Positions 9,890-21,671 of a stretch of DNA of 64,000 nucleotides are shown here, one piece after another (positions within the stretch are counted from its first letter, which is position 1; each line of letters opens with the position of its first letter). Below the pieces are notes generated by a model, which was not told the origin of the DNA, ran no database searches, and saw only the letters and a list, made by a program, of their open reading frames with translations. This stretch comes from Chaunax sp. Z400 (taxonomy: Eukaryota > Chordata > Actinopteri > Lophiiformes > Chaunacidae): contig CM075185.1 of assembly GCA_037577475.1 (NCBI GenBank), positions 32,639,374 to 32,703,373 on the forward strand. The letters run 5' to 3'. The translations under genes were made by a program, and so were the position numbers.

Positions 9890-11885
9890 TGTTAATCATG
9901 CAAAAACTACATAACTGATGTCAACAGACCTTAGAGGGGGGATGGGGTGTGGGTCAGCCACGCTCAACAGATGACTAGGATAGGATTAGAAGTAGAAAGG
10001 TTCACCCTTATATTTGTGTGTTGGAACCTCTGGAATGATTAATTAATTTTCAAAACGGTTGTCATGACAGCAGCTGTTCTTCTTGGGTCCATATAAAAAC
10101 ATACATGGTGACACAAGAGCACACAATTACATTCTGTACATGCAATCACAATACAACACACAACATTGACTAATCATAATAGGATCGATTTCAGAGATTT
10201 AAAAAAAATATTGTCCAAGGATTACAGTTTCTGTAAAACACAAAACTATCATTTTTAGATAATAAATGTTTTACACAGAATTATTTTTCAATAAACAAAC
10301 TTATTTATTCCCTTTCCATGTTGGTTTGCCCCTGAAATGTGTCATAAAATGTAAATTAATACAAAATGCACTTAAATTGGCAAGGTTTTTGGCTTTACAG
10401 TATGATTATGAATTAAATGTTGTTTGCACAATGGAATGGCTACAGAATAAGGACAGTATTGGCATTTAGATCAGTTCATTATAAACCTGATGTTCACTAT
10501 GGAATTCTGTCTGTCAGCAGACATGAAATGTGACTCGTGATCAGTAAGGCTGGCAGACTGGAACCATATCTGCTCTCATGTCTCCATTATAGACCATATT
10601 AATGAATTAACTCACTTTTGTCCTGTGCAGCTGTTCAGAGCTGCTTTCAGAGGAAAACAGAAGGAAGCACCAACAAAAATACAACTAGGAATTGCTGAGA
10701 ATACTAAGTTACTCTCCACCACTGCGGGTTAATTTGAATTAATCTGGTTATCCAGCTTTATAAAATACTTAAATCACTAATTTATCAAATAGTAAGACAA
10801 GAGACATCAGGCGATGACATGTCCCAAGGCAGATTTATCTGCATGAATAAAAGCTCCTTCAGTTGAGTCACAAAACATGTACATGTAAAAATTAGTAATC
10901 AACAAGACATGCTCTAATATGCTCTGTAACCTTACCCTCTCTGGAGGCCACGCCCAACACCAAATTGTTGCCATGAAAATGCAAAAAGATCAAAATTATA
11001 TACATTTGTAATTAGCAAAAGATACATTTCACACCATCCCTGGTACACATGTACAAGTAGTTAAAGAAAAAATACAGTTTACAGGATGTGCTACAAATAC
11101 AAACCTCACTGTTTTCTTATAAGTTGTTGCTATGGAAATGCAAAAAGCAGAAAGCACTACTCCAGAATGTGGTTGATGTATATTATGTATAAGAAAAGGT
11201 TTTAGAGTTACGCTCGAGACAAACACTCCACACACAAAATATATTTCCTCAAAAGAAGAGGAATACAAATGTTAAAAATCCCAAAATATAAAAAGTCCCC
11301 ATGTTTGTGTATGTTTGATGTGTTAGCCAAGTTTCATCCAAAAATATAAAACAGCTTTTCAGTTATGCAGCGGATAAAAAATGTTTACAGATGGACAGAG
11401 CAATAGATATATGAAATAAAAAATATGAATTAATAATAAAATTTGAACAATTATGAATATATAAAATAATAATACAATAAAAAAAGACAAACAAATCTTT
11501 TATCAGAATTTTCTTTTTGTCTTTATTGTTATTTTTGTATCTTTTTGGTGTATATTCATACCCACATGATGTCACAATGCTGACGTCACATATGTGTTTA
11601 GGGAATAGTTCATCTTTGGGCCTTAGTTATAATTACTCTAACAGAGACCAAGTTTGATTCATGTGATTCCAGAGATAATCGATCATCCTGATGTTGAACC
11701 TATGAGCTGTCATTGCAGAGGAGGACTTTGCTCCAGTCACTGTAAGGTTGGTTGGTTACTGCAAACATTAACTTTGCAGACTATAATTAATTCGGGGAAT
11801 TGTTTGGTCCCTGATGCAACATAATGCGACTGATACCGTCCCACCCACATCACCATCTGATCACACTGTAATGTACATAACCCAC
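9890..11885. other. Non-coding DNA, no gene seen
   Basis: About 2 kb of AT-rich sequence. A short motif (gccatgaaaatgcaaaaag at about 10970 and gctatggaaatgcaaaaagc at about 11130) recurs, suggesting an old local duplication of about 160 bp. No coding domain, tRNA or clear transposon was recognised. Confidence 0.45.
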
Positions 11886-11887
11886 AG

Positions 11888-12010
11888 TCCTCAAGGGTTG
11901 AATCTGAAGCTACTGGACCTCTGTTAGGGTCCGAAGACGTTTCATCCCAGAGGCTCCTTCAGTTCTGACTGGTGGGGAGTTTAAGGTATTTAAACTCCTC
12001 TGAGGTCACG
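11888..12010 (-). mobile_element. Penelope-like terminal fragment, degenerate ribozyme region
   Basis: The minus strand reads ccccaccagtcagaactgaa, ggagcctctgggatgaaacg, tcttcggaccc, then gtccagtagcttcagattca. It is the diverged counterpart of the plus-strand copy near 42040-42130 and of a fish repeat I associate with Penelope-like elements. The second half of the stem II pairing seen in the other copy is lost here. Confidence 0.45.
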
Positions 12011-12343
12011 AAGACATTGACGGTCGTTGAAGTCACTTGCTTACAGTTGATTGAAAAGAACTATTATGGGATGTTACAGTCATTGAGGACACCAATGGTT
12101 TGTTTGCCTAATGGGACATCATGTGAGTCGTTAGCATTATTATCAGTTTCACTTGATTCAAAGTGTGAATGATGGTGAAACTTTCTGGGGAGAGATGCTA
12201 AGACTGCATTGTATGTGGGTGAGAGGTGGTGGCATAGACCCCCACCTTTGTTCAGAGATGGTGGTTCCAGTTTGACATACAGTAGATGGCTTCCTACACT
12301 CCCCTCTCAAACCATCTGTCCTCTCTGTCTGTCTTCAGAGGAG

Positions 12344-12620
12344 TGTCCCTTGTCCTTTAGATGTAGGTGGACTGCTGAGTCCTGGTCTGAAGAGCTGGTT
12401 CTCCTGTGTTGTCCCTTGTCCTTTAGATGAAGATGGACTGCTGAGCCCTGGTCTGAAGAGCTGGTTCTCCTGTGTTGTCCCTTGTCCTTTAGATGAAGGT
12501 GGACTGTTGAATCCTGGTCTGAAGAGCTGGTTCTCTGTGTTGTCCCTTGTCCTTTAGATGTAGGTGTACTGTTGAGTCCTGGTCTGAAGAGCTGGTTCTC
12601 CTGTGTTGTCCCTTGTCATT
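12344..12620. repeat. 66-bp minisatellite, about 4.2 copies
   Basis: Units start at 12344, 12410, 12476, 12541 and 12607 with tgtcccttgtcctttagatg and include gtcctggtctgaagagctgg. The third unit is one base shorter. Units differ by a few substitutions. Confidence 0.95.
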
Positions 12621-12634
12621 TTGGGGGCCGTTAA

Positions 12635-13142
12635 CACAAGGACCGTTCCACCCAAAAACGGAAACCTTTTGTTGCGTTTTGGCCGTTTGCTAACATGACA
12701 AGACCATTTTCAGGGACTGAAATGTTTGAAAACAGGCTCCTATACCATTGTTGTGTAAACGGGTACAACAGAACTCCTCTAAAAACAATGATGTCACCGC
12801 CCCGCTTCACTCATGCCCATTACAGTTCCAGCCTTATTCAGTACTACGGCCAACAACAAACCAATGTTTGACTGTCTGGTTCTGATTGTGTTGCAGATCT
12901 GAGTTTACTAACCTCCAATGTAGATTTACTGAACCACTACTGTGATCTTATTCTGTGGTGTTGATGAAAGGTTACACCACCATGTATTGGCCTGGCATAC
13001 ATACTACAACTTTTTCAATCATTTTTGTGGATCCGTGTGGACGGTGATCGTTTAAAAAACAATGCCATGTGAACGCAGAACTTTTTCAAAACGCAAAGAA
13101 AAAATGTCTCCATTTCAAAAGTGTTGTCATGGAAACAGGACC
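12635..13142. mobile_element. Harbinger-related non-autonomous element
   Basis: Left end gggggccgttaacacaagga and right end (reverse complement) ggtcctgtttccatgacaac are roughly inverted. The interior at 12955-13100 (gtggtgttgatgaaaggtta, caccaccatgtattggcctg) matches the reverse complement of 41240-41380, next to the Harbinger transposon at 39.1-41.2 kb. It is probably a deletion derivative of that family. No transposase is left. Confidence 0.65.
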
Positions 13143-13439
13143 TCAGACTCAGAAAAGTTCAGACAGTTTATTGAAAGTTCTTGGAATTACTGTTGGTGGG
13201 CTGCTGCTGGTGGTTCTTGTGTAGCTATAAAGGTCTGAGTCGAGACTGGGCTTGGTCCCTGATGTCTCCAGGTGAGCTGGCATAAAATCACAGCAGATCT
13301 ATGACATAAGGAAAACACAAGTAGGCCTACAAAAACCACACTAGGAAAACCTAACAGGCTGGTGTATGCTACCACATGATGGTTGAAGCCATGGTTAAAT
13401 TCTGTGGAGCTTGATCGTAGGATGAGATGCAGGTGTTTC

Positions 13440-13600
13440 TTGTACCACCCACACTGCCAGGTATGTGCCAATGTAGACCTGCAGGTTCCATTAAGTAAAG
13501 CTGAAGCCAAAACATTAATCAAGACATATGCACAATCGGTATGGCTGGAGAACTGGGATGATATTGATACTGGGAAACATCTATATAACATACATGACAA
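13440..13600 (+). pseudogene. I/Nimb-like LINE piece, left of LTR insertion
   Basis: The frame reads VPLSKAEAKTLIKTYAQSVW, then LENWDDIDTGKHLYNIHDN, the segment between the RNase H domain and the C-terminal zinc-finger region of I/Nimb-clade LINE ORF2. It stops exactly where the LTR element begins, and the matching downstream part resumes at 23174. Confidence 0.7.
13596..13600. repeat. Target-site duplication GACAA, left copy
   Basis: gacaa directly precedes the LTR start TGTAGCC. The same five bases occur at 23174-23178, after the 3' LTR, where the interrupted LINE resumes. A 5-bp duplication is usual for Ty3/gypsy integration. Confidence 0.55.
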
Positions 13601-15090
13601 TGTAGCCAGGCAGTCTGAACAGCCATTATGAATACAGTCACCAGCCAGGTATGACTACATTAGTATAATTGCTCCCGTATGTTGTTATGGTCCATTAGCA
13701 CTCTCTAGTGTAATCGAGTGAGTGAAATGAACGTGCATGTGGCGTTTTCTACTCGGAACGAGATAGACACGGAGCACAGACTAATGACAGTAGATAGCTC
13801 TTTTGCAAAAAAGTTGAGACGGTTTAATTACCTTGATTTAAGTCAATAACAAAAGTTTAGACTGAACAAAGATATTGTTGCACGTTGAAGAGAGAAGTAC
13901 AACAGTCACGGAGCTGCCGACCCGTCAAAACGGAGTTTATTGATCATTCCGGTGAGTTAGCTGCTAGTTAGCCACGATGTAGCATTTTGGTTGTTGCTAA
14001 CCTTGAAGAATATTTCTAACCTTGAGATTTTGTGCTTTGTAATGTTAAAAAAAAAACAGTCGGGATGAACAAATAACCTGATGAACAAATGGTGCGTTTT
14101 CACTTGAATTAGTTGAATACTGTGCATCTAGGAAAAATGTGTTAAATTAGTGGCTGGTTCATTCAGCTAAGGTGCTAAGATTCAGCAGAAATAACCCATG
14201 TTGATGTATTTTCTGTTCTCATGTTGTGACTTATGTTCTTTGGTAAGCTAGTTTATTAAGCTTGACTGATAAAGATGTGTTTGAAAGTAAAATGTGTTGT
14301 TAAAACGTATAGTTATTGATATGTGTGTAGTATGTAAAAATGTGCTTTGAGAAGATACACAAGTGGACTGTAACTATGGATAATTGAGTGATTGCTCTGC
14401 ACATTTGTGCAGGCTGGTTTTTTGTTTATGTTGAGATTATTACTACAGACAGAACTGAGCTGCTCGAGTAGCCATCGCCACTGCTTCCTGGTCTTCATCT
14501 CCACCACCATCATCCTCTCATCCTCAGTGGATCTTCACCATCATCTCCATCCTTTGTCTTCATCCCCACTGCTCATTGGATTCAGTCTTCATCTTCTCCA
14601 CTCTCCTAGGAGCCAGGCTGGACAGTTTTCTTCACTAAGGGTGGTGGTAGGAACTTGAGTGAACTCAGAAAGAACTTATACAAACTCAGGAAAAGAAACA
14701 AATTTCATTAAGAGGTTTATTCCAAGATCTTGGGTATTTTTGTTTATTTTGTTGTAAATTGGCCGTTGTTGGTGCAACTTAGTTCATGCCCAGTAGCTAT
14801 TCAAAACTGGTAATCTCTGTTACAAATGGAATTGTACATTTAATGAAAGATCAAATGCAAAGTTGTTGTTCTAACTGAAACCGAATAACAAAAAATAAGA
14901 AATAATAGAGAAGAAAGAAACAATACACTATATTTAAATTTAAAGGCATCTTATTGTCGGTGTGAGTCATTGGGGAAGGGATACGTTAATGTCTGATGTA
15001 CTTAACTGCTCTATTACACTTCTATCTCCTCATAGAGAACCTAGATATTAGATATACTCGCAGAACTTGACAACATACACGTCAAGGTGG
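13601..15090 (+). repeat. 5' LTR
   Basis: Begins tgtagccaggcagtctgaac. Identity with the 3' LTR holds to gtcaaggtgg at 15090. An alternative end at 15096 (...gttaca) would give a canonical TG...CA LTR. At 1.49 kb it is long for the family. It contains a T/A-rich region and an AAAAAAAAAACAG run that varies between copies. Confidence 0.92.
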
Positions 15091-15100
15091 GTTACATAAT

Positions 15101-15118
15101 TGGCGAGCCAGCCAGGAG
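15101..15118 (+). promoter_or_regulatory. Primer-binding-site candidate
   Basis: tggcgagccagccaggag starts with TGG, as a site complementary to a tRNA 3' CCA would, and lies a few bases after the LTR. I could not assign the tRNA. Confidence 0.45.
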
Positions 15119-15252
15119 TAGAAAGTGGTTGTGGAAGCAGTTCCTCCCCATTTGATTATTTTAACTATAGTGGATAATGTAGTCTCACACCAATATTAGT
15201 AGAAACCAATTCAAAACATAGCTTCACAAAAAATATTGAACAGTGGGAAAAA

Positions 15253-15579
15253 ATGGAACTTTGTAACAGATATGATCTACGTGGACAGAATTCCTTTTAT
15301 GTAACTGGCATTGATGATTCCTATTCAGAAAAGGAAATTTCAAACTTCTTTGAAGTTAATGGAGAAATTGCAAAACTTGTTAAGATTCCAGATGAGCCAG
15401 GTCAATCTACAGGAAGAGTTCTAATAGAATTTTCCTCAGACAGGGCAATCACAAGCCTAGATCCTGAAGCTGTGGGTAATTTACCAAGCCCTAGAGACCC
15501 TAATGTGACATGGCATGTGAAGACCATTCGACAAATATGTCAGGATGAGCTAGGTAGGGAATTAGCACAAAGATACTGA
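15253..15579 (+). pseudogene. gag N-terminal domain, RRM-like, PNMA type
   Basis: 108 residues from ATG 15253 to a TGA. FYVTGIDDSYSEKEISNFF, then AKLVKIPDEPGQSTGRVLIE, has the beta-alpha-beta pattern of the RRM-like N-terminal domain of PNMA proteins. It is separated from the capsid part by stops and a frame change, so it is best read as the broken N-terminal portion of one gag. The preceding leader (15091-15252) has no ORF. Confidence 0.75.
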
Positions 15580-15796
15580 AGTGAACTGCAAGCTTTACAT
15601 GGAAACAGTAAAGCAAGTTTCTTCAATGTGCTTCACAGCGAGCTATAAACCCTGCAGTCTGTCGCACATCCTCCCCAGACAAGTGAGGCTCATTCACCCC
15701 ACGGACAGCCTAGCCCTACCATCTTTCCTGAAAACCAAACTCATGACAGTCAGTATGGAACTATGGGATCTGCACATAGCCCCATAAGCATGACTG

Positions 15797-16993
15797 ATGA
15801 ACCAATCCCAGACAACAGTCACCAGGAAGTGTGAGGGCCAAGACCTGCTTTTACCTCCCCTGATGCCCCTCCCTCTGGCATATCCAGCAACCCACCACTC
15901 ATTGATGAGAGCATGTATAACTCCACACATCCAAAAGGTGGTTGTTGAGCACATAATGCGCAGTGAGCCATCGCCACCCAGCTACGGTCAGAGCAGAATC
16001 AGAACTTTCTCTGGCAGACTTCCTAAGCCAAACGATGAAGTTGATTATGATGCCTGGCGCACACAGGTTGAGCTCCTCCTTTGTGACTCCTCATTACCTG
16101 AAAATCAGAAGGTCAGGAGGATATTGGAAAGTTTACTTAGCCCTGCAACTGACGTTGTTAAGCCTCTTGGCACTAATGCACCCCTCAGTTCATATCTTGA
16201 CCAACTTGAAGCTGCATTTGGAGTGGTAGAAGATGGCGAGGAGCTGTTTGCAACGTTTTTGAGCTCCAATCAGAATTCTGGAGAGAAACCATCTTCCTAC
16301 CTCAATAGGCTTCAGGTTCTACTTACAAAAGCAATATCTAGAGGGGGAGCTGCCGCCAAAGACTCAGACAAACACCTACTCAGACAGTTCTGTAGAGGTT
16401 GCTGGGACCAAAGCTTGATTGTAGGTCTTCAGCTTGAACATCAAAAGAGCAGCCCGCCATCGTTTCCTGAGTTGCTCCTTTTGCTAAGGACAGAGGAAGA
16501 TCGACGCTCTGCAAAACTTGAAAGGATGAGAAAACATTTAGGAAATGCAAAAGCTGCTTCACATATTCAGTCAGTCCTTAGTATGCCTACCTATGATGAT
16601 GAACCTGCTGCTGTCACTCCAAAGAAACAAGACAATAGTCAAAGGTTAGTGAAAGAGGTAGCTGAGCTATGAAAGCAAGTTGCATCACTAACACAGAAAA
16701 GCAACCCTGAAACAAAAGGAACTGACACAAGCAGCAGCCCCATTAGAGACAAAAGTAGTGCAAAGGGTGACTGTCTCATTGCTAGAGCAGTGAACCCCTG
16801 ACCAACTCCTAAGACTTCTACTTATCCCAAGCCATGGTTCTGCTTTAAATGTGGCCTGGATGGCTACATAGCAGCTAACTGTGAGAATGAAGCAAACCCT
16901 GCTCTTGTCCGCAAGAAAAATTCAGAACTTAGAGAAAGACGTGAGAAATATAAAGAGAAACAAGAAGCTTCTCAGAAGGCTTTAAACTACTAG
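15797..16993 (+). pseudogene. gag capsid and zinc-knuckle region
   Basis: The capsid-like core starts near 15990 with IRTFSGRLPKPNDEVDYDAW, then VRRILESLLSPATDVVKPLG and KPSSYLNRLQVLLTKA, strongly like the capsid-derived domain of PNMA proteins. The frame is interrupted by TGA at about 16670 and again at about 16798. In the same frame it then reads WFCFKCGLDGYIAANCENE (16838-16894), a CCHC zinc knuckle in which the histidine is tyrosine (codon 16865-16867). A Lys/Glu-rich tail follows and ends at TAG 16991. Function when intact: particle assembly and RNA packaging. Confidence 0.85.
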
Positions 16994-17052
16994 CGGCTCC
17001 TGCTGCGGGACAACTGGGAGCTGAAAACAAAGGCCTGACAAGTCCCATAATA

Positions 17053-18129
17053 ATGACACATAGCTTAAATGAGGCACCTGCTCTTAGGCGCTCATTGCCA
17101 GATAGTGAGGCCAACCCTAATTTACCTGATGGTCTTATTGGTCCACTCTGTACTGCCACAGTCTCAATTGAAGGTGTGCAGTGTGAGTCGATTCTTGATT
17201 CAGGGTCACAGGTCACGACCATTTCTGAAACCTTCCATACCTCATATATTTCTTCTTTGCCCATACAACCCATTCATTGTTTACTTGAAATTGAAGGCGC
17301 CGGTGGACAACCTGTACCATACCATGGCTATGTGGAAACCAATCTAACTTTTCCTCATGCTGTCACTGGAACAGAAGAGGAGTTGACAGTATTAGCTCTG
17401 ATTGTTCCTGAATGCCACTTTAACAGTAAAACACCATTGTTAGTTGGCACAAATGTTCTTCTGCAGCTATGCCAGCATGCTTTAGAGCATGACAAATTCA
17501 AGTTCTCAAGAAGGTCAGACAACTATGCACTACTCCTCCAGCATGTGGCCCGCTGCAATAAGAGTAAGAGCCAAATTTGTCCTGTTAAACTGCATGGGAA
17601 GAGTCCTATTTCCATTCCTCCCAAACAGAGAGTTCAGGTTGTAGGAGATGTCAGAGTAGGCAAGACAAACCCCAACACCTCCTTTGTCCTTGAGCCACCT
17701 GAATCTTCCTTGCTACCTGGTGGTTTAATGCTTGAATGTGCATTTCTGAACATTTCTTGTAAGGCTGCCAGTAAGATTCCTGTCGTCATACAGAACATGA
17801 CAGACCGTAATGTAACCTTACAGCCAAAGCATGTCATTGGTGAGATTTCTGCAGTGGAGTCTATCAATTCTTTGAACTCTCAGCAGTCTTCCCCACTTCC
17901 TTCTGAAATTCAAAATGACAAAAATAGTGAGAAGCTCACTTTTGACCTTGATGAAATGCTTCTTGGAGATGAATGGAAAACCTGCATCACTGAAAAGTTC
18001 ACTTCCATCAGAGAACTATTTGCTACTGAGGAAGAGTCTTATGGCCACACTACTGCAGTCAAGCACCACATAAGGCTCCCTTTAAGGAGAGACCCAGACC
18101 CATACATCCTAGTGACAGGGAAGCTGTAA
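17053..18129 (+). pseudogene. pol: retropepsin-like protease and linker
   Basis: 358-codon frame, shifted relative to gag. CESILDSGSQVTTISETF contains DSGS, equivalent to the aspartic-protease D-T/S-G active site, and PLLVGTNVLLQLC resembles the second conserved ILGT-like block. The C-terminal part (IRELFATEEESYGHTTAVKH, HHIRLP) is the segment leading into gypsy RT. The frame runs out at 18129 just before RT, indicating a frame shift near 18100. Confidence 0.88.
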
Positions 18130-19121
18130 AGCAACACCTGAGAGAGCTTCTCGATGCTGGGATAATCAGAGAGTCTGAAAGTCCTTTTGCATCCCCGCTG
18201 GTCTTAGTCAAAAAGAAAAATGGAAAGATAAGACTGTGCGTTGATTTCAGAAAACTAAATGCACGCACCATAAAAGATGCTTATGCTCTCCCTAACATCG
18301 AAGAGACATTCTCAGCACTAAGTGGTGCAAAATGGTTTTTTGTGATGGACCTAAAATCTGGTTACTACCAGGTTGAAATGGCAGAAATGGCAGAAGAAGA
18401 TAAGCACAAGACTGCGTTCATATGTCCCTTAGGCTTCTGGGAATTTAATAGAATGCCACAAGGCATAACAAACGCTCCCTCCACTTTCCACCGTCTAATG
18501 GAAAAGTGTGTTGGAGATTTACACCTGAATGAAGTTCTTGTGGTTTTAGATGATCTCATCATCTTCTCAGAGACGCTTGAGGAGCATGAGGCCAGGCTTA
18601 TGAGAGTGCTGCATCGCCTCAAAGACTATGGCCTGAAATTATCCCCCTAAAAGTGTCACTTCTTCAAGTCCTCAGTGAAATATCTTGGTCATGTTGTGGA
18701 TGCCCAGGGTGTTCACACTGACCCGGATAAGATCTCTGCATTGAAAACATGGCCTTTTCCCACAAATAAAGAAGAGCTTGAAAGGTTTTTGGGCATTGCT
18801 GGCTATTATAGGCGTTTCGTTGAAGGCTACTCCAAGATAGCCAAGCCCTTAAACGCTCTTAAAGCTGGATGCAATCATCCTCGCAAAAGAGGAAAGACAT
18901 ACAAGAGACCCTGTCCCAAAGGCCCTGTGAACTCTCGTGTTCCTTTTGGTGACGAGTGGACCTCTGAGTGTGACCGTGCCTTTAAAACCCTTGTTGAAAG
19001 GTTAACATCTGCACCAGTCCTCGCATTTGCAGACCCTAAGCTCCCTTATGTATTGCACACAGATGTTAGTGGAGAAGGTCTTGGTGCAGCACTTTATCAG
19101 GAACACAAGGTGGAAGGATGA
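18115..19121 (+). pseudogene. pol: reverse transcriptase and start of RNase H
   Basis: REAVKQHLRELLDAGIIRES begins RT. Then come LVLVKKKNGKIRLCVDFRKL, FFVMDLKSGYYQVEMAE, MPQGITNAPSTFHRLMEKC and VLDDLIIFS (18546-18572; the catalytic DD is present, preceded by VL instead of YL/YM). A TAA at 18648 stands where SPKKCHF is expected. In the same frame it continues VKYLGHVVDAQGVHTDPDKI, thumb-like ERFLGIAGYYRRFVEGYSKI, and the first RNase H block VLHTDVSGEGLGAALYQ. The frame ends at 19121 with a shift. Confidence 0.93.
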
Positions 19122-20074
19122 AAGTGATAGCTTATGCTAGCCGAGGGCTATCAAAGAGTGAGAAAAACTATCCAACCCACAAGTTGGAGTATTTGGCATT
19201 GAAGTGGGCAGTCTGTGAGAAGTTCAATGATTATCTGTATGGTTCAGAGTTCACAGTTCTTGCAGATAATAACCCGCTCACTTACTTTCTCACTTCTGCC
19301 AAATTGGATGCTGCAGGACACCGCTGGTTAGCGGCTTTGTCAACCTACAACTTTAGCATTAAACATCGAGCAGGTCTTGCAAACAAAGATGCAGACGGAT
19401 TGTCCAGGCGACCACATAGTCCACCTCAAGAGGATGATGATTTCTTGAGAGAAAATGAAGGAATCAAAGCCTTCAAAAAACGAGTTTTAGATGATAAGTC
19501 TGAAGTTATTTCCAGTGAGGTCATTTTGGCAGTGTGTCAGCGTCACTGTAGGGGCCAAAATCTTGATGAATCAGAACCATCTGTACTTGCCGAGTGTCTG
19601 GCCCTGGATGCTTCAGCTATACCTGACTCTTTCGCCTATTCTGGCCAAGACACCATACCTGGAATGAGAAAAGCAGACTGGCACAGATTCCAAAGGGAAG
19701 ATCCATCCCTCATGAAGGTCATTTCCTTTCTTGAAGCAGCGCATAAGCCACACTTCAAACAACTGACCTGTGAGTCAAATGAAGTCAGGTTACTTCTTAG
19801 AGAGTGGAAGAGGCTTGAACTTAAAGATGGAGTGCTGAACAGGAAATGCCTTGACCATGACAATGAAATCCATCAGCTTGTTCTTCCCCAGCAATTTAGA
19901 GACCGTGCCTTAAAAGGCATACATGAAGAAATTGGTCATTTGGGGGCTGAACGTGCTCTTAGCCTTGCTTGCGCCAGATTTTATTGGCCTAAAATGGCAA
20001 AAGCCATCGAAGAAAAGTGTCAAACATGTGAAGAAAAGCCAGTCCACAGAAAACAGCACCTATGCAAAACATAA
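19118..20074 (+). pseudogene. pol: RNase H remainder and integrase zinc domain
   Basis: KVIAYASRGLSKSEKNYPTH, KLEYLALKWAV and VLADNNPLTYFL supply the later RNase H acidic residues (E, D). A spacer of about 170 residues leads to the integrase HHCC region: IHEEIGHLGAERALSLACAR, FYWPKMAKAIEEKCQTCEE. The frame ends at 20074, overlapping the next piece by 13 bases, which shows a frame shift. Confidence 0.9.
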
Positions 20075-21132
20075 AGACCACCTATCCACTGGAATTGGTA
20101 TGCATGGACTATCTGTCCATAGAACCTGACAACCGTGATACAAGAAACATCCTAGTCATAACTGATCATTTCACGAAATTTGCAGTGGCAATACCAACCA
20201 GAGACCAAAAAGCAGAAACTATTGCCAAGGCGCTTTGGGAAAACTTTATAGCTCCCTACGGTTTCCCTAGCCGCCTTCACAGTGATCAAGAGAAAGATTT
20301 TGAATCCCACACCATAAAGGAGCTGTGCTCTCTTATTGGAGCAGAAAAGGTGCGCACAACACGTTATCACCCTCAAGGGAATCCTGTCGAGCGATTCAAT
20401 CGCACTCTTTTGAGTATGCTGGGAACCCTGGAGGAGAAGGATAAACATCACTGGAGAGACTATGTGAAACCACTTGTTCATGCGTACAATTGTACGAGGA
20501 ACGACACTACTGGCTATTCACCCTATGAATTAATGTTCGGAAGACAGCCTGCGTTGCCAGTCGACTTTATCCTGGGAACCAGCCCCACTACAGGGTTTCA
20601 TAGCACCCGTTCAGAGTATGTTAATAATCTGCGTCAGCGTCTGCAGGAAAGCTATAAACTAGCGGCATACAGAGCCCGCAAGAGAGGAGAACAAAACAAA
20701 ACTAGATTTGATGCTAAGATCAGGGCAGCAGAACTAGTCGCAGGAGACAGAGTGCTGGTGCGGAACGTTAACATACGTGGGAAGCATAAATTGGCTGACA
20801 GATGGGAAAAAACTGTTCATGTTGTGGAAAAAAGAATCAATGAAGGACCTGTCTATGTAGTGAAGCCTGAGAGAGGAAACGGTCCACACCGCACACTACA
20901 TAGAGATCTTCTCCTTCCCTGTGGTTTCCTGCCTATTGATACAAACCCAGAAGAGAGAACAGACACAGGAGAATCTAGGAGGAAAAATCTGAGAAGCAAG
21001 AAAGCTTCAGAACAGGAGTTGAATCAAGCTGATCTGGAGGATGATATAAGTGATGAGGAGGAAGGTTATTGTCTAGAGAGGGTCATAGAGGTAACAACTA
21101 AAACCCCCAATCTTACAACTTGCAGGAGATGA
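20062..21132 (+). pseudogene. pol: integrase catalytic core and C-terminal domain
   Basis: Catalytic residues are visible: D in VCMDYLSIEPD (codon 20107), D in RLHSDQEKDF (residue 75 of this frame) and E in NPVERFNRTL (residue 110). The D-to-E spacing is 34 residues, one short of the usual D,D-35-E; the shortfall sits at PQGNPVERF, where PQGNGQVERF or similar is typical. Then SPYELMFGRQPALPVDFILG and the GDRVLVRNVNIRGKHKLADR, RWEKTVHVVEKRINEGPVYV fold of the C-terminal domain. The frame closes at 21132. Confidence 0.92.
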
Positions 21133-21661
21133 ACCACTTAGACAGCCACAAGCTGCTCTCAACCCTCAGGTTGCTGAATTTACTCCTCAAGTCCCCATAG
21201 TCCTGCCTGAGATGGTGCAATCCGACTTTCCAGTGAACATGCCTGAGTCAGTCATTGAAGTAAAGGACAGCACAGATAACAATCCTGTTATATATCCTGA
21301 TTATGTCATCATAGACATTCCTGAATCTGACATGCCAACCCCACCTCTGCATTCTGAAAAGCAGACGCCAGGGTTAATAGAACAATCACAGAACAAAAAC
21401 ATCTTACCTGAGTCATGTCAGAGTCGTGATGTTCAGCCAAGACATGTAATTTTATCTGAACGTAAACCAGATGAACCCAGACATTCTACAAGAGAGAGGC
21501 GTCCACCTCCGAAATTTACCTATGATGAGTTGGGAAAGCCACTCATTCTTGCTCTTAGTTCGTTCTTTGAGAGCTTACAGGCTATTCTTCCCCAGTCTCA
21601 AATCAGTCCTGTTAGTATTCACTTAGGTGCTTACACACATGCAGAGACTCATGCGGTTTAG
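21133..21661 (+). pseudogene. pol: acidic C-terminal tail
   Basis: In another frame, a Pro/Glu-rich tail ends RHSTRERRPPPKFTYDELGK, a motif seen at the C terminus of many fish gypsy integrases, and then a hydrophobic last segment. It closes 10 bases before the 3' LTR. A frame shift near 21110 separates it from the integrase body. Confidence 0.75.
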
Positions 21662-21671
21662 AGGGGGAGAG
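21660..21671 (+). promoter_or_regulatory. Polypurine tract
   Basis: agagggggagag lies directly before the 3' LTR start, the expected plus-strand priming site. Confidence 0.85.

Noticed and set aside
14392..14658. ORF in the LTR (and its copy at 22464)
   Set aside because: It lies in the LTR, has low-complexity His/Ser/Leu content, and its frame changes between the two LTR copies.
20152..20481. Antisense ORF over integrase
   Set aside because: It is a shadow of the conserved integrase coding strand.
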